Shown here: positions 1 through 7,129 of the stretch, piece by piece | Numbering within the stretch: the stretch's first letter is position 1 | Layout: each line of letters opens with the position of its first letter | Origin: Atribacterota bacterium | GTDB taxonomy: Bacteria; Atribacterota; Phoenicimicrobiia; Phoenicimicrobiales; Phoenicimicrobiaceae | Direction of reading: 5' to 3' | DNA: 14,396 bases | Assembly: GCA_030668465.1 (NCBI GenBank) | Contig: DAOUTX010000009.1 | Span: 1 to 14,396, forward strand | The notes under the pieces: model-generated | What the model was told of the DNA's origin: nothing | Databases searched by the model: none | What the model saw: the letters and a program-made list of their open reading frames with translations, nothing else | Made by a program: the position numbers and the translations under genes

Positions 1-2
1 CC

Positions 3-1028
3 AGGACAACATTAGTCATTGATCATTTAACTCATCAGTTGTGGATAATTATAAATAATCCATTAAATGGGCTTTCTAAAGAGGTGGCTTACAATAAGGC
101 GGTGAAACAGATTGAAAGAATTATAGCTCAAATTAAAAAACCATTATCTTTAGAAGAATTGAAAAAGAAGGGTAGAAAAAATAACAGAGGAGACAATAAT
201 ATATTAAAAAGCAATGTTACGCGAGAAGAATTTATTGAAAAAGTGAAAAGGGCTAAGGAATATATTTTAGCGGGAGATATTTTCCAGGTAGTGTTATCAC
301 AATGTCTTACCAAAAAAACAGGGCTTCATCCATTTGAAGTTTATCGTTCTTTGCGGAGTTTGAATCCTTCTCCTTATATGTATTATTTGAATTTTGGTGA
401 AATACAGATAGTCGGAGCATCTCCAGAGCCACTGGTTCGTTTGACTGAGGAATTAGCAGAAGTTAAACCTATTGCTGGGACACGCCCAAGGGGGAAGACC
501 GAAATGGAAGATATAGAATTAGAAAAAGAGATGTTAAAAGACGAAAAAGAACGGGCAGAGCATACTATGTTGGTAGATTTAGCTCGAAATGATTTAGGTA
601 GAGTTTGTTGTCCTGGAACGGTGAAAGTGAGTACTTTCATGAAGGTAGAAAAATTTTCTCATGTAATGCATTTAGTTTCAGAAGTGGAAGGTAAAATTCA
701 ACCAGAGAAGGACGCTTTTGATGTGTTAGAGGCTTGTTTTCCGGCGGGAACAGTTTCAGGGGCGCCAAAAGTTCGGGCAATGGAGATTATTGATGAGTTA
801 GAACCTAATTGCAGGGGGCCTTACGCAGGAGCTGTTGGGTATATCAGTTTTAATCAGAATATGGATACTTGTATTACTATTCGCACCATTATATTTAAGG
901 GGAATCAAGCTTACATTCAGGCAGGAGCTGGCATTGTAGCAGATTCAATTCCAGAAATGGAGCATAAAGAAACTTTAAACAAATCTATGGCCTCGCTTAA
1001 GGCTATAGATTTGGCAGAGAATTTTTAA
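3..1028 (+). CDS. trpE: Anthranilate synthase component I, 5'-truncated by window edge
   Basis: Large subunit of anthranilate synthase, converting chorismate plus ammonia (from TrpG glutamine hydrolysis) to anthranilate, the first step of tryptophan synthesis. The frame is open to the left edge, and the residues before the first possible TTG (at 39) read TTLVIDHLTHQ, which fits the end of the TrpE N-terminal domain. The gene therefore starts outside the window and about 341 C-terminal residues are present. Chorismate-binding domain motifs are in order: AGDIFQVVLSQ, NPSPYMYYL, ASPEPLVRL, PIAGTRPRG, DEKERAEHTMLVDLARND, FPAGTVSGAPK, GPYAGAVGY and QAGAGIVADS. The Trp feedback-binding N-terminus is mostly outside the window. 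It is the first visible gene of a full trp operon. TrpE is preferred over PabB or MenF because of its trp neighbours. Confidence 0.97.
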   Translation, partial: RTTLVIDHLTHQLWIIINNPLNGLSKEVAYNKAVKQIERIIAQIKKPLSLEELKKKGRKNNRGDNNILKSNVTREEFIEKVKRAKEYILAGDIFQVVLSQCLTKKTGLHPFEVYRSLRSLNPSPYMYYLNFGEIQIVGASPEPLVRLTEELAEVKPIAGTRPRGKTEMEDIELEKEMLKDEKERAEHTMLVDLARNDLGRVCCPGTVKVSTFMKVEKFSHVMHLVSEVEGKIQPEKDAFDVLEACFPAGTVSGAPKVRAMEIIDELEPNCRGPYAGAVGYISFNQNMDTCITIRTIIFKGNQAYIQAGAGIVADSIPEMEHKETLNKSMASLKAIDLAENF

Positions 1029-1065
1029 AATGTAACATTTAGTACCTGGCACTAAATGTTACATT
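1029..1065. repeat. Perfect 15-bp inverted repeat between trpE and trpG
   Basis: Arms AATGTAACATTTAGT (1029-1043) and ACTAAATGTTACATT (1051-1065) are exact reverse complements around the 7-nt loop ACCTGGC. The first arm begins on the base after the trpE stop codon, and the second ends three bases before the trpG Shine-Dalgarno. No T-run follows, so this does not look like a factor-independent terminator. The middle (AGTACCTGGCACT) is itself nearly palindromic. A REP/MITE-like dispersed palindrome or a processing and stability hairpin both fit. Confidence 0.75.
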
Positions 1066-1084
1066 AGCAAAGGAGGGAGTAAGA

Positions 1085-1666
1085 ATGATATTAGTAATTG
1101 ATAATTATGATTCTTTTACTTATAACTTAGTTCAATATTTAGGTGAGTTAGGTATGGAAACTGAAGTGTATAGAAATGATGAGATAACCTTAAAGGAAAT
1201 TGCAAAAAAATCCTTGATTGGAATAGTAATTTCTCCAGGCCCCTGTACTCCTAAAGAAGCTGGAATTTCGGTAGAAGCAGTTCAAGAACTGGGGAATAAA
1301 GTTCCTATTTTGGGAGTTTGTTTGGGTCACCAATCTATTGGAGTAGCCTATGGGGGCAGTATAATACCCGCAAAGAAGTTAATACATGGCAAAACCTCTT
1401 CCATTTATCATAACCAAAAGGGTATATATTTAGGAATAGATAATCCATTTATAGCCGGGCGTTATCATTCTTTGATTTTAGATCCACTTTCCTTGCCTCC
1501 CTGTCTTGAAATTACTGCTCGTACAGAAGATGGCACGGTTATGGGAGTCCGCCATAAGGAATATTCCGTAGAAGGTGTACAATTTCACCCTGAATCCATT
1601 TTAACCTCATCAGGGAAGAATATTTTAAAAAATTTTATAACTATCGCTGAAAAATTTAAAAGATAA
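1085..1666 (+). CDS. trpG: Anthranilate synthase component II (glutamine amidotransferase)
   Basis: Class I glutamine amidotransferase that hydrolyses glutamine and passes ammonia to TrpE. At 193 residues it has the normal length for a free-standing TrpG, not fused to TrpD. Visible motifs are NYDSFTYNLVQYLGELG at residues 7-23, the oxyanion-side SPGPCTP (50-56), the nucleophile in GVCLGHQ (Cys79) and the His168/Glu170 pair in VQFHPES. The start is a clear ATG preceded by AAAGGAGGG (1069-1077) with 7-nt spacing. In many bacteria the same protein also serves p-aminobenzoate synthesis. Its place between trpE and trpD makes the tryptophan role primary here. Confidence 0.96.
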   Translation: MILVIDNYDSFTYNLVQYLGELGMETEVYRNDEITLKEIAKKSLIGIVISPGPCTPKEAGISVEAVQELGNKVPILGVCLGHQSIGVAYGGSIIPAKKLIHGKTSSIYHNQKGIYLGIDNPFIAGRYHSLILDPLSLPPCLEITARTEDGTVMGVRHKEYSVEGVQFHPESILTSSGKNILKNFITIAEKFKR

Positions 1667-1694
1667 TATTTTCAGAAAGTAAGGAGAGAAGACA

Positions 1695-2711
1695 ATGAAT
1701 AAAGAGATATTAAATAAGATAGTGACAGGAGAAAGCTTAAACGAAGAAGAAGCTTATGAAACAATGAATGAAATTATGCAGGGGATAACTACCCCAGCCC
1801 AAATTGCTAGTTTCTTAACAGCTTTGCGAGTGAAAGGAGAGACAGTAGAGGAGATTACCGGATGTGCCCGAGCAATGAGGGAAAATGCTGTCTCTTTAAA
1901 AGAAACTTATCCTTTGGCAGTAGATACTTGTGGTACTGGTGGGGATACTAAAGGGACATTTAATATTTCTACAGTTGCTGCTTTTGTAGTAGCCGGAACA
2001 GGGGTAATGGTGGCAAAACATGGTAATAGAGGAGTATCTAGTAGAAGCGGAAGCGCTGATGTTCTGGAGGCACTGGGAATAAATATTAATTTAACTCCTT
2101 CTCAAGTTGAAGAGTGTTTGCAAAAACTTGGAATTGCTTTTTTCTTTGCGCCCGTCTTTCATCCAGCAATGAAGCATGCAATAGGGCCTCGAAAGGAAAT
2201 AGGTTTTCGCACTATATTTAATCTGCTTGGTCCTCTTACAAATCCAGCAGGGGTGAAACGACAGATATTAGGAGTTTATGATCCCGATATTACTGAATTG
2301 ATCGCTGGCGTGTTAAAGAGACTTGGCGCTCAAAATGCGATGGTAGTATGTGGAGAAGGTGGAATAGATGAAATATCTATTACTGGTTTTACAAAGATTA
2401 CTCAAATTAAAAATAAAGAAATAACGACTTATTATATTAGGCCAGAGGACTTTGGCTTACGCCGATATGAATTAAAAGACATTAAAGGAGGAGATGCCAA
2501 AGTTAATGCCGGAATTACTTTAAGTATTCTAAGAGGAAAAGATGGTCCTCAACGGCTAATAGTCATTGTTAACGCTGCAGCAGCATTAATAATAGGGGGC
2601 ATGGCTAAGGATATGAGAGATGGAATAAAAATAGCGGCAGAAACTATTGACTCAGGAACAGCCTTAAAAAAATTAGAGGGTTTAAGAGAGTATACTAAGA
2701 GGTTGATTTGA
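1695..2711 (+). CDS. trpD: Anthranilate phosphoribosyltransferase
   Basis: Transfers phosphoribose from PRPP to anthranilate, giving N-(5-phosphoribosyl)anthranilate. It has 338 residues, usual for the family. An N-terminal helical domain (about 1-65) is followed by the glycine-rich PRPP/Mg site DTCGTGGDTKGTFNIST (77-93) and the anthranilate-side KHGNRGVSSRSGSADVLEALG (108 onward); RTIFNLLGPLTNPA follows. The Shine-Dalgarno AAGGAGAG sits just upstream of the ATG. Its TGA stop overlaps the trpC ATG as TGATG, suggesting translational coupling. Nothing in the sequence suggests impairment. Confidence 0.97.
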   Translation: MNKEILNKIVTGESLNEEEAYETMNEIMQGITTPAQIASFLTALRVKGETVEEITGCARAMRENAVSLKETYPLAVDTCGTGGDTKGTFNISTVAAFVVAGTGVMVAKHGNRGVSSRSGSADVLEALGININLTPSQVEECLQKLGIAFFFAPVFHPAMKHAIGPRKEIGFRTIFNLLGPLTNPAGVKRQILGVYDPDITELIAGVLKRLGAQNAMVVCGEGGIDEISITGFTKITQIKNKEITTYYIRPEDFGLRRYELKDIKGGDAKVNAGITLSILRGKDGPQRLIVIVNAAAALIIGGMAKDMRDGIKIAAETIDSGTALKKLEGLREYTKRLI

Positions 2712-3532
2712 TGAATATGTTAAAAGAGATTATAAAACAAAAACATGAGGAAATAAGACAAGATAAAAAGAATTTTCCTTATAAATTTTTACTTCAACTG
2801 ATAGAGGAAGGATTATCCCCTACTCGAGGTTTTTTTCGAAAGCTAAATTCTTCTTCCACTATATCAGTGGTTACAGAGCTTAAATTTGCTTCTCCCTCGA
2901 AAGGAATAATCAGCGATAAGAAAAAAAATTTAGAAAAAATTATTCAAATTTACACAGCCAATGGGGCCTCAGCTATTTCAGTTTTAACTGAAAAAAAATT
3001 TTTCAATGGAGACCCGGGTTACATTCGACGAGCAAAAGAAGTAACTAATTTACCAATTTTACGAAAAGATTTTATTTTAGATGAATATCAAATTTTTCAG
3101 TCTCGTTGTTTGGGGGCAGATGCCATATTGCTTATTGCTCGCCTTTTAGATGAACCGACTTTAATACGTTTTCAAAAGATAGCTTCTTCTTTAGGGATTG
3201 ATTGTTTAGTGGAAGTGCATAATAAAGAAGAGCTAATAAAAGCTACAACAGCTGGGTCAAAGATTATAGGAATTAATAATCGCAATTTAACGGATTTTTC
3301 TATTGATTTATCAGTTACAACCAGGTTGAGTTATCTGGTTCCTCAGGATTGTTTAGTGGTTAGCGAAAGTGGGATCAAATGTCACGAAGATATAAGAAGG
3401 TTAAGTCTATGTGGAATAGATGCGATATTGGTTGGAGAGGTTTTGATGACTGCTCGTAACCCCGGCGATAAATTGCAAAAGCTGACAGGAGTAGAAAAAA
3501 AGAAAAGGGAAAAGCAGATATATGTTGGTTAA
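2711..3532 (+). CDS. trpC: Indole-3-glycerol-phosphate synthase
   Basis: Closes the ring of the CdRP intermediate with loss of CO2 and water to give indole-3-glycerol phosphate; a (beta/alpha)8 barrel. I place the start at the ATG that overlaps the trpD stop (TGATG), giving 273 residues; a TTG one codon earlier or an ATG two codons later are alternatives. Catalytic positions by family comparison are Glu56 and Lys58 (TELKFASPSKG), Lys119 (LRKDF), Glu168 (LVEVH), the Asn residues in GINNRNL, and Glu219/Ser220 (SESG). The phosphate-binding end VGEVLM is intact. It is monofunctional, with trpF a separate gene that it overlaps by 11 bp. Confidence 0.96.
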   Translation: MNMLKEIIKQKHEEIRQDKKNFPYKFLLQLIEEGLSPTRGFFRKLNSSSTISVVTELKFASPSKGIISDKKKNLEKIIQIYTANGASAISVLTEKKFFNGDPGYIRRAKEVTNLPILRKDFILDEYQIFQSRCLGADAILLIARLLDEPTLIRFQKIASSLGIDCLVEVHNKEELIKATTAGSKIIGINNRNLTDFSIDLSVTTRLSYLVPQDCLVVSESGIKCHEDIRRLSLCGIDAILVGEVLMTARNPGDKLQKLTGVEKKKREKQIYVG

Positions 3533-4175
3533 AATTTGCGGAATAAAAGATATAAAGAATGCCTTGGTGGCAGTGGAAAATGGGGCAGATGCTTTAGGTT
3601 TTGTTTTTGCTCCGAGTTCCCGACAGCTTACCCCGGAGAAGGCAAAAAAAATTACGGATACTATTCCTGCGGGCTTGTTACGAGTGGGGGTTTTTGTGGA
3701 TGCTCCAATTTCTTTAGTAAAGGAAATTGCAGAATATTGCGCCTTAACGATTCTTCAATTACATGGTAACGAAAGCGTAGATTACTGTCGACAATTTAAA
3801 AAGCCAGTAATAAAAGCAATTAGGGTAGGAGAGAGGGGAAATTTTTATCCTGCCCCGGAACTATATAAGAAGACGGTGAAGGCTTTTTTAGCAGATACAT
3901 ATCAACCACACAAAAGTGGAGGGACCGGGTTATCCTTTCCCTGGAGAGAGGTGGATAATATTAGAAAATATGGTCCGGTAATTTTGGCTGGAGGTCTTAA
4001 CTCATACAATGTTTATCAAGCCCTTAACATTGCCAGGCCTGATGGAGTAGATGTAAGTAGTGGAGTAGAAACAGATGGTCGTAAAGATAGTAAAAAAATA
4101 AAAAGGTTTATTAAAGAAGTAAAGAGGTGGGAAAATGAAAAAGGTATTACCCGATCAAAGAGGATATTTCGCTGA
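3522..4175 (+). CDS. trpF: Phosphoribosylanthranilate isomerase
   Basis: Catalyses the Amadori rearrangement of phosphoribosylanthranilate to CdRP; a single (beta/alpha)8 barrel. It has 217 residues, slightly long for the family. The family general base is Cys6 (KICGIK) and the general acid Asp125 (LADTY); the phosphate-binding end is GVDVSSGVE near 176-183. The ATG lies inside the 3' end of trpC, with AAAAGGGA upstream as a ribosome site. The last 13 codons overlap the start of trpB by 41 bp, so the short basic tail after the barrel is probably not under strong constraint. Function is confident from motifs and operon position. Confidence 0.95.
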   Translation: MLVKICGIKDIKNALVAVENGADALGFVFAPSSRQLTPEKAKKITDTIPAGLLRVGVFVDAPISLVKEIAEYCALTILQLHGNESVDYCRQFKKPVIKAIRVGERGNFYPAPELYKKTVKAFLADTYQPHKSGGTGLSFPWREVDNIRKYGPVILAGGLNSYNVYQALNIARPDGVDVSSGVETDGRKDSKKIKRFIKEVKRWENEKGITRSKRIFR

Positions 4176-5328
4176 ATTTGGCGGAAAATATGTGCCAGAG
4201 ACTTTAATGCCAGCCCTATCTGAACTTGAAACTGCTTATCTGGAGGCAAGGGAAGACGAAGATTTCCAGAGGGACTTACAATATTATTTTGAGAATTATA
4301 TTGGGAGGCCTTCTATTCTCTATTATGCAAAAAGATTAACCGAAGAGTTAGGAGGGGCTAAAATTTATTTAAAAAGAGAAGATTTAAATCATACTGGTGC
4401 TCATAAAATTAATAATACTATCGGACAAGTCCTTTTAGCCCGGAAGATGAAGAAAAAACGGATTATTGCTGAAACTGGAGCTGGCCAGCATGGTGTTGCT
4501 GTGGCTACAGTAGCCGCTTTATTTGGTTTCTCCTGTGCGGTGTATATGGGAGAAGTAGATATAAAACGGCAAGCCCTTAATGTTTTTCGAATGAAGCTTT
4601 TAGGGGCAGAAGTAATTCCAGTTAGATCAGGGAGCAAAACCTTGAAAGATGCGGTGAATGAGACAATTAGAGATTGGGTGACAAATGTGAGAACTACCTA
4701 TTATATTATCGGTTCGGTAGTTGGTCCTCATCCTTATCCGATGATGGTAAGGGACTTTCAATCAATAATTGGAAAAGAGGCCAAGGAACAGATTATAGCA
4801 ATTGAAGGATGTTTACCTGATTATTTGGTGGCATGCGTAGGTGGAGGCAGTAACGCTATGGGACTATTTTATGAATTTAAAGATGACCAGGAAGTAAAAA
4901 TGTTTGGAGTTGAGGCTGCGGGGCAGGGCTTAACCACTCAAGAACACGCGGCCACTCTTGGTGTTGGAGATATAGGGATACTTCACGGGGCAAAGAGTTA
5001 TCTTTTACAGGATGAAAATGGACAAATAAAAGAGGCTTATTCTATATCAGCTGGTCTCGATTATCCTGGTGTCGGTCCTGAACATGCTTATCTAAAGAAA
5101 ACTGGTCGGGCTACCTATGTATCGGCTACTGATAATGAAGCTTTAAAAGCATTTCAATTGCTTTCTCGAACAGAGGGAATTATTCCCGCTTTAGAAAGTG
5201 CTCATGCCCTGGCTTATTTGCCAAACTTAATACCCAAGACCAAAAAGGAAGAGGTTGTGGTAGTCTGTCTTTCCGGTCGGGGAGATAAAGATACAGAAGT
5301 AGTTATTGATAAATTGGGGGTAGAATAA
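4135..5328 (+). CDS. trpB: Tryptophan synthase beta chain
   Basis: PLP enzyme joining indole and L-serine to make tryptophan. It has 397 residues, typical of the TrpB1 class that works with TrpA. The PLP lysine is Lys91 in HTGAHKINN; catalytic Glu113 lies in ETGAGQHGV (113-121); the phosphate-binding loop GGGSN is at 236-240. The C-terminal CLSGRGDKD is intact. The start ATG follows AAAGAGGTGGG and lies within the 3' end of trpF. The stop codon shares a base with the trpA ATG (TAATG), a classic coupling arrangement. The gene shows no damage although its partner trpA carries a stop. Without a full alpha subunit this protein could use only free indole. Confidence 0.97.
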   Translation: MKKVLPDQRGYFAEFGGKYVPETLMPALSELETAYLEAREDEDFQRDLQYYFENYIGRPSILYYAKRLTEELGGAKIYLKREDLNHTGAHKINNTIGQVLLARKMKKKRIIAETGAGQHGVAVATVAALFGFSCAVYMGEVDIKRQALNVFRMKLLGAEVIPVRSGSKTLKDAVNETIRDWVTNVRTTYYIIGSVVGPHPYPMMVRDFQSIIGKEAKEQIIAIEGCLPDYLVACVGGGSNAMGLFYEFKDDQEVKMFGVEAAGQGLTTQEHAATLGVGDIGILHGAKSYLLQDENGQIKEAYSISAGLDYPGVGPEHAYLKKTGRATYVSATDNEALKAFQLLSRTEGIIPALESAHALAYLPNLIPKTKKEEVVVVCLSGRGDKDTEVVIDKLGVE

Positions 5329-6122
5329 TGAGAATCGAGAAAAGTTTACGCAGATTAAGAGAAAGAGGAAGAAAGTCTTTAATCATATATATAACAGCAG
5401 GGGATCCTAATTTAAAAGCAACTGAAGAATTGGTTTATAGTATAGCTGAGGCGGGGGCTAATGTAGTAGAATTAGGCATACCTTTTTAAGATCCTTTGGC
5501 AGACGGACCTACCATCCAACAGGCTTCTCAGCGTGCCTTGAACGGAAAAGTGACTATTCCCAAAATATTAAACATAATAGAAAAAATACGGAAAAAGTCT
5601 TCGGTTCCAATTGCTCTAATGACCTACTATAATCCTATTTTTTATTACGGTTTGGATCGTTTTGTAGCAGGTAGCAAGGCAGTTGGCGTGGACGGTCTTA
5701 TTGTTCCTGATCTGCCTTTAGAGGAGAGCAAAGAATTACGGGGCATTGCCGAGAGGTTTGGGATAGAATTAATTCCCTTTATAACTCCTACTAGTACCCC
5801 AGAAAGAATTGATGCAATCACTAAAGTGGCTCGGGGTTTTATTTATTGTGTTTCTGTTACAGGAGTAACCGGGATAAGAGAAAACCTTTCTTTGGATGTA
5901 GCGGAGATGATAAGAAAAATTCGTCCTTATACGGATATTCCGTTGGCAATAGGCTTTGGTATCAGCAATGTTAAGCAGGCCAAGGAGATGATAAAATATA
6001 CTGATGCAATAATTGTGGGGAGTGCAGTGGTTAAAATAATAGAAAATTATCAAAATGATTTATCTGTGCTGTTAAGGCAAGTAAGAATCTTTGTCAAATC
6101 TTTGAAAGAGGCAATACAATAA
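5328..6122 (+). pseudogene. trpA: Tryptophan synthase alpha chain interrupted by in-frame TAA
   Basis: TrpA cleaves indole-3-glycerol phosphate and channels indole to TrpB. The frame opens at the ATG overlapping the trpB stop and reads normally for 53 codons, ending VVELGIPF. It then meets TAA at 5487-5489 and continues in the same frame as DPLADGPTIQ to a natural stop at 6122. The family sequence here is PFSDPLADGP, so the stop replaces one conserved Ser; a single C-to-A change in TCA would do it. Catalytic Glu48 lies before the stop and Asp59 after it, so neither half could be active alone. Later motifs (YYNPIFYYG, CVSVTGVTG, GFGISN, VGSAVVKII) are intact, arguing for a very recent lesion or a sequence error. 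A TTG at 5496 could only give an N-terminally deleted protein. Confidence 0.85.
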
Positions 6123-6301
6123 CGGAAGAAATATAGTATAAATATAAATGTAGTTATAATAAGATTAAAAAATTTTGTTAGCTAGTTCTAAAAAATATGA
6201 TTTTATTTTTTATTAATGAGGAGTAAAAGAGGTATACGAAATATAAATGACATATTTGTTGGAAGAAAACGGCGGGGTGCAATTTTTTTTATGATTTATT
6301 G
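6123..6301. other. Intergenic spacer after trpA, no gene seen
   Basis: This AT-rich stretch follows the trp operon. No convincing coding frame is present. There is an 8-bp all-A/T inverted repeat (TAAAAAAT at 6189-6196 with ATTTTTTA at 6205-6212), and a run of eight T at 6283-6290 without a stem in front of it. Neither is a persuasive terminator, so where trp transcription ends is unclear. Confidence 0.5.
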
Positions 6302-6330
6302 TTGACAATATACAATCGACAAGGTAAAAT
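6302..6330 (+). promoter_or_regulatory. Sigma-70-type promoter for the GntR gene, with operator-like symmetry
   Basis: A perfect -35 TTGACA (6302-6307), a 17-nt spacer and a -10 TAAAAT (6325-6330) precede the regulator gene by about 40 bp. The promoter overlaps an imperfect palindrome over 6302-6322: half-sites TTGACAAT (6302-6309) and ATCGACAA (6315-6322) match with pattern TTGnCnAT/ATnGnCAA. GntR/FCD regulators commonly bind such sites and repress their own promoter. Autoregulation is inferred, not shown. Confidence 0.75.
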
Positions 6331-6372
6331 ACAATTAGGAATGGTTAAATCTTCGAAGAGAAGGGGAGAAAC

Positions 6373-7056
6373 ATGAAAGAATATTTTGAAGATTTGGGAA
6401 GCTATTTATCCCTCAAAGATAGAGCCTATCAGAATATAAAATTTCAGATTATAATAGGTACTTTAAAACCGGGTACCCGTTTACTGGAAGAAGAATTATC
6501 AAAAGCAATGAATATAAGTAGAGCTCCCATTAGAGAAGCCTTTAGTAAGTTGGAAAAAGAGGGATTTGTCACCATCATTCCTCGAAAAGGAGCAGCAGTT
6601 GCCAAGATTACTGCTCAGGCAATAGAAGATATCTTTGAAATTAGAGAATCTCTGGAATCCTTGGCGGTTAAAAAATCTATCGGGGAAATATCTATAGAGA
6701 AATTAGAAAAAGTCGGAGATGGATTTAAAAAATTTATAAATAAACCTACCAATGCTGAAAATTGTATTCAGTATTTAGCTCTGGATAAAAAATTCCATGA
6801 TCTTCTTAGTCAAAATTGCGGGAACAAAAAACTTATTGAATTATTAGCTAACCTACAGGAACAGATCCATTGGTTGCGGAATATCTCTCTTAAAGGAATT
6901 ACTTTTTCTGGTTCGGTAAAAGAACATCTGGCTATAATAGAAGCTTTAAAGAAAAATGATATAAAACTGGTTATTAAAGCCTTGCTTTTACATTTAGAGA
7001 GAGCTAAAAGGTCTTCCCTTGGGGAAATTAATTCCTGGAGTAATATCTCGAAATAG
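6373..7056 (+). CDS. GntR family transcriptional regulator, FCD (FadR-like) subfamily
   Basis: DNA-binding repressor or activator of 227 residues, normal for the FCD group. A winged helix-turn-helix spans about 12-78 (DRAYQNIKFQIIIGTLKPG, then LSKAMNISRAPIREAFSKLEKEGFV). An all-helical ligand-binding FCD domain fills about 83-215. The four usual metal-ligand positions of FCD proteins are present: Asp138 and His142 (ALDKKFHDLL), His185 (VKEHLAI) and His207 (LLHLER). A metal-bound carboxylate ligand is therefore likely. AAGGGGAG (6361-6368) is the ribosome site. It has its own strong promoter and lies directly before the dehydrogenase trio, which it probably controls together with itself. The effector cannot be read from sequence; organic acids or sugar acids are common in this subfamily. 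Confidence 0.9.
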   Translation: MKEYFEDLGSYLSLKDRAYQNIKFQIIIGTLKPGTRLLEEELSKAMNISRAPIREAFSKLEKEGFVTIIPRKGAAVAKITAQAIEDIFEIRESLESLAVKKSIGEISIEKLEKVGDGFKKFINKPTNAENCIQYLALDKKFHDLLSQNCGNKKLIELLANLQEQIHWLRNISLKGITFSGSVKEHLAIIEALKKNDIKLVIKALLLHLERAKRSSLGEINSWSNISK

Positions 7057-7129
7057 GTTAAATTAAATAGCAGAAGATGTTTTTGTAATTTATATTTTTC
7101 TATTGTTTATTTTAAAAAGGAAAATTTAT

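Noticed and set aside
39..1028. trpE starting at TTG position 39
   Set aside because: The frame is open to the window edge, and the upstream residues fit TrpE, so this is a truncated gene and not a short one.
1029..1065. Intrinsic terminator after trpE
   Set aside because: The stem is perfect, but AGCAAAGGAGG follows instead of a T-run, and termination here would cut off the rest of the operon.
5487..5489. TAA read as a sense codon (alternative genetic code)
   Set aside because: trpE, trpG, trpB and other genes here end at TAA at the expected protein ends, and TGA and TAG also act as stops (trpD, trpF, pyrR).
5496..6122. Independent gene starting at TTG 5496
   Set aside because: It is the continuation of trpA in the same frame, starts inside the DPLADGP motif and lacks catalytic Glu48 and the first barrel strands. 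No ribosome site precedes it.
6247..6294. 15-codon reading frame before the GntR gene
   Set aside because: Only a poorly spaced ribosome site, low-complexity content, and it lies upstream of the likely promoter.
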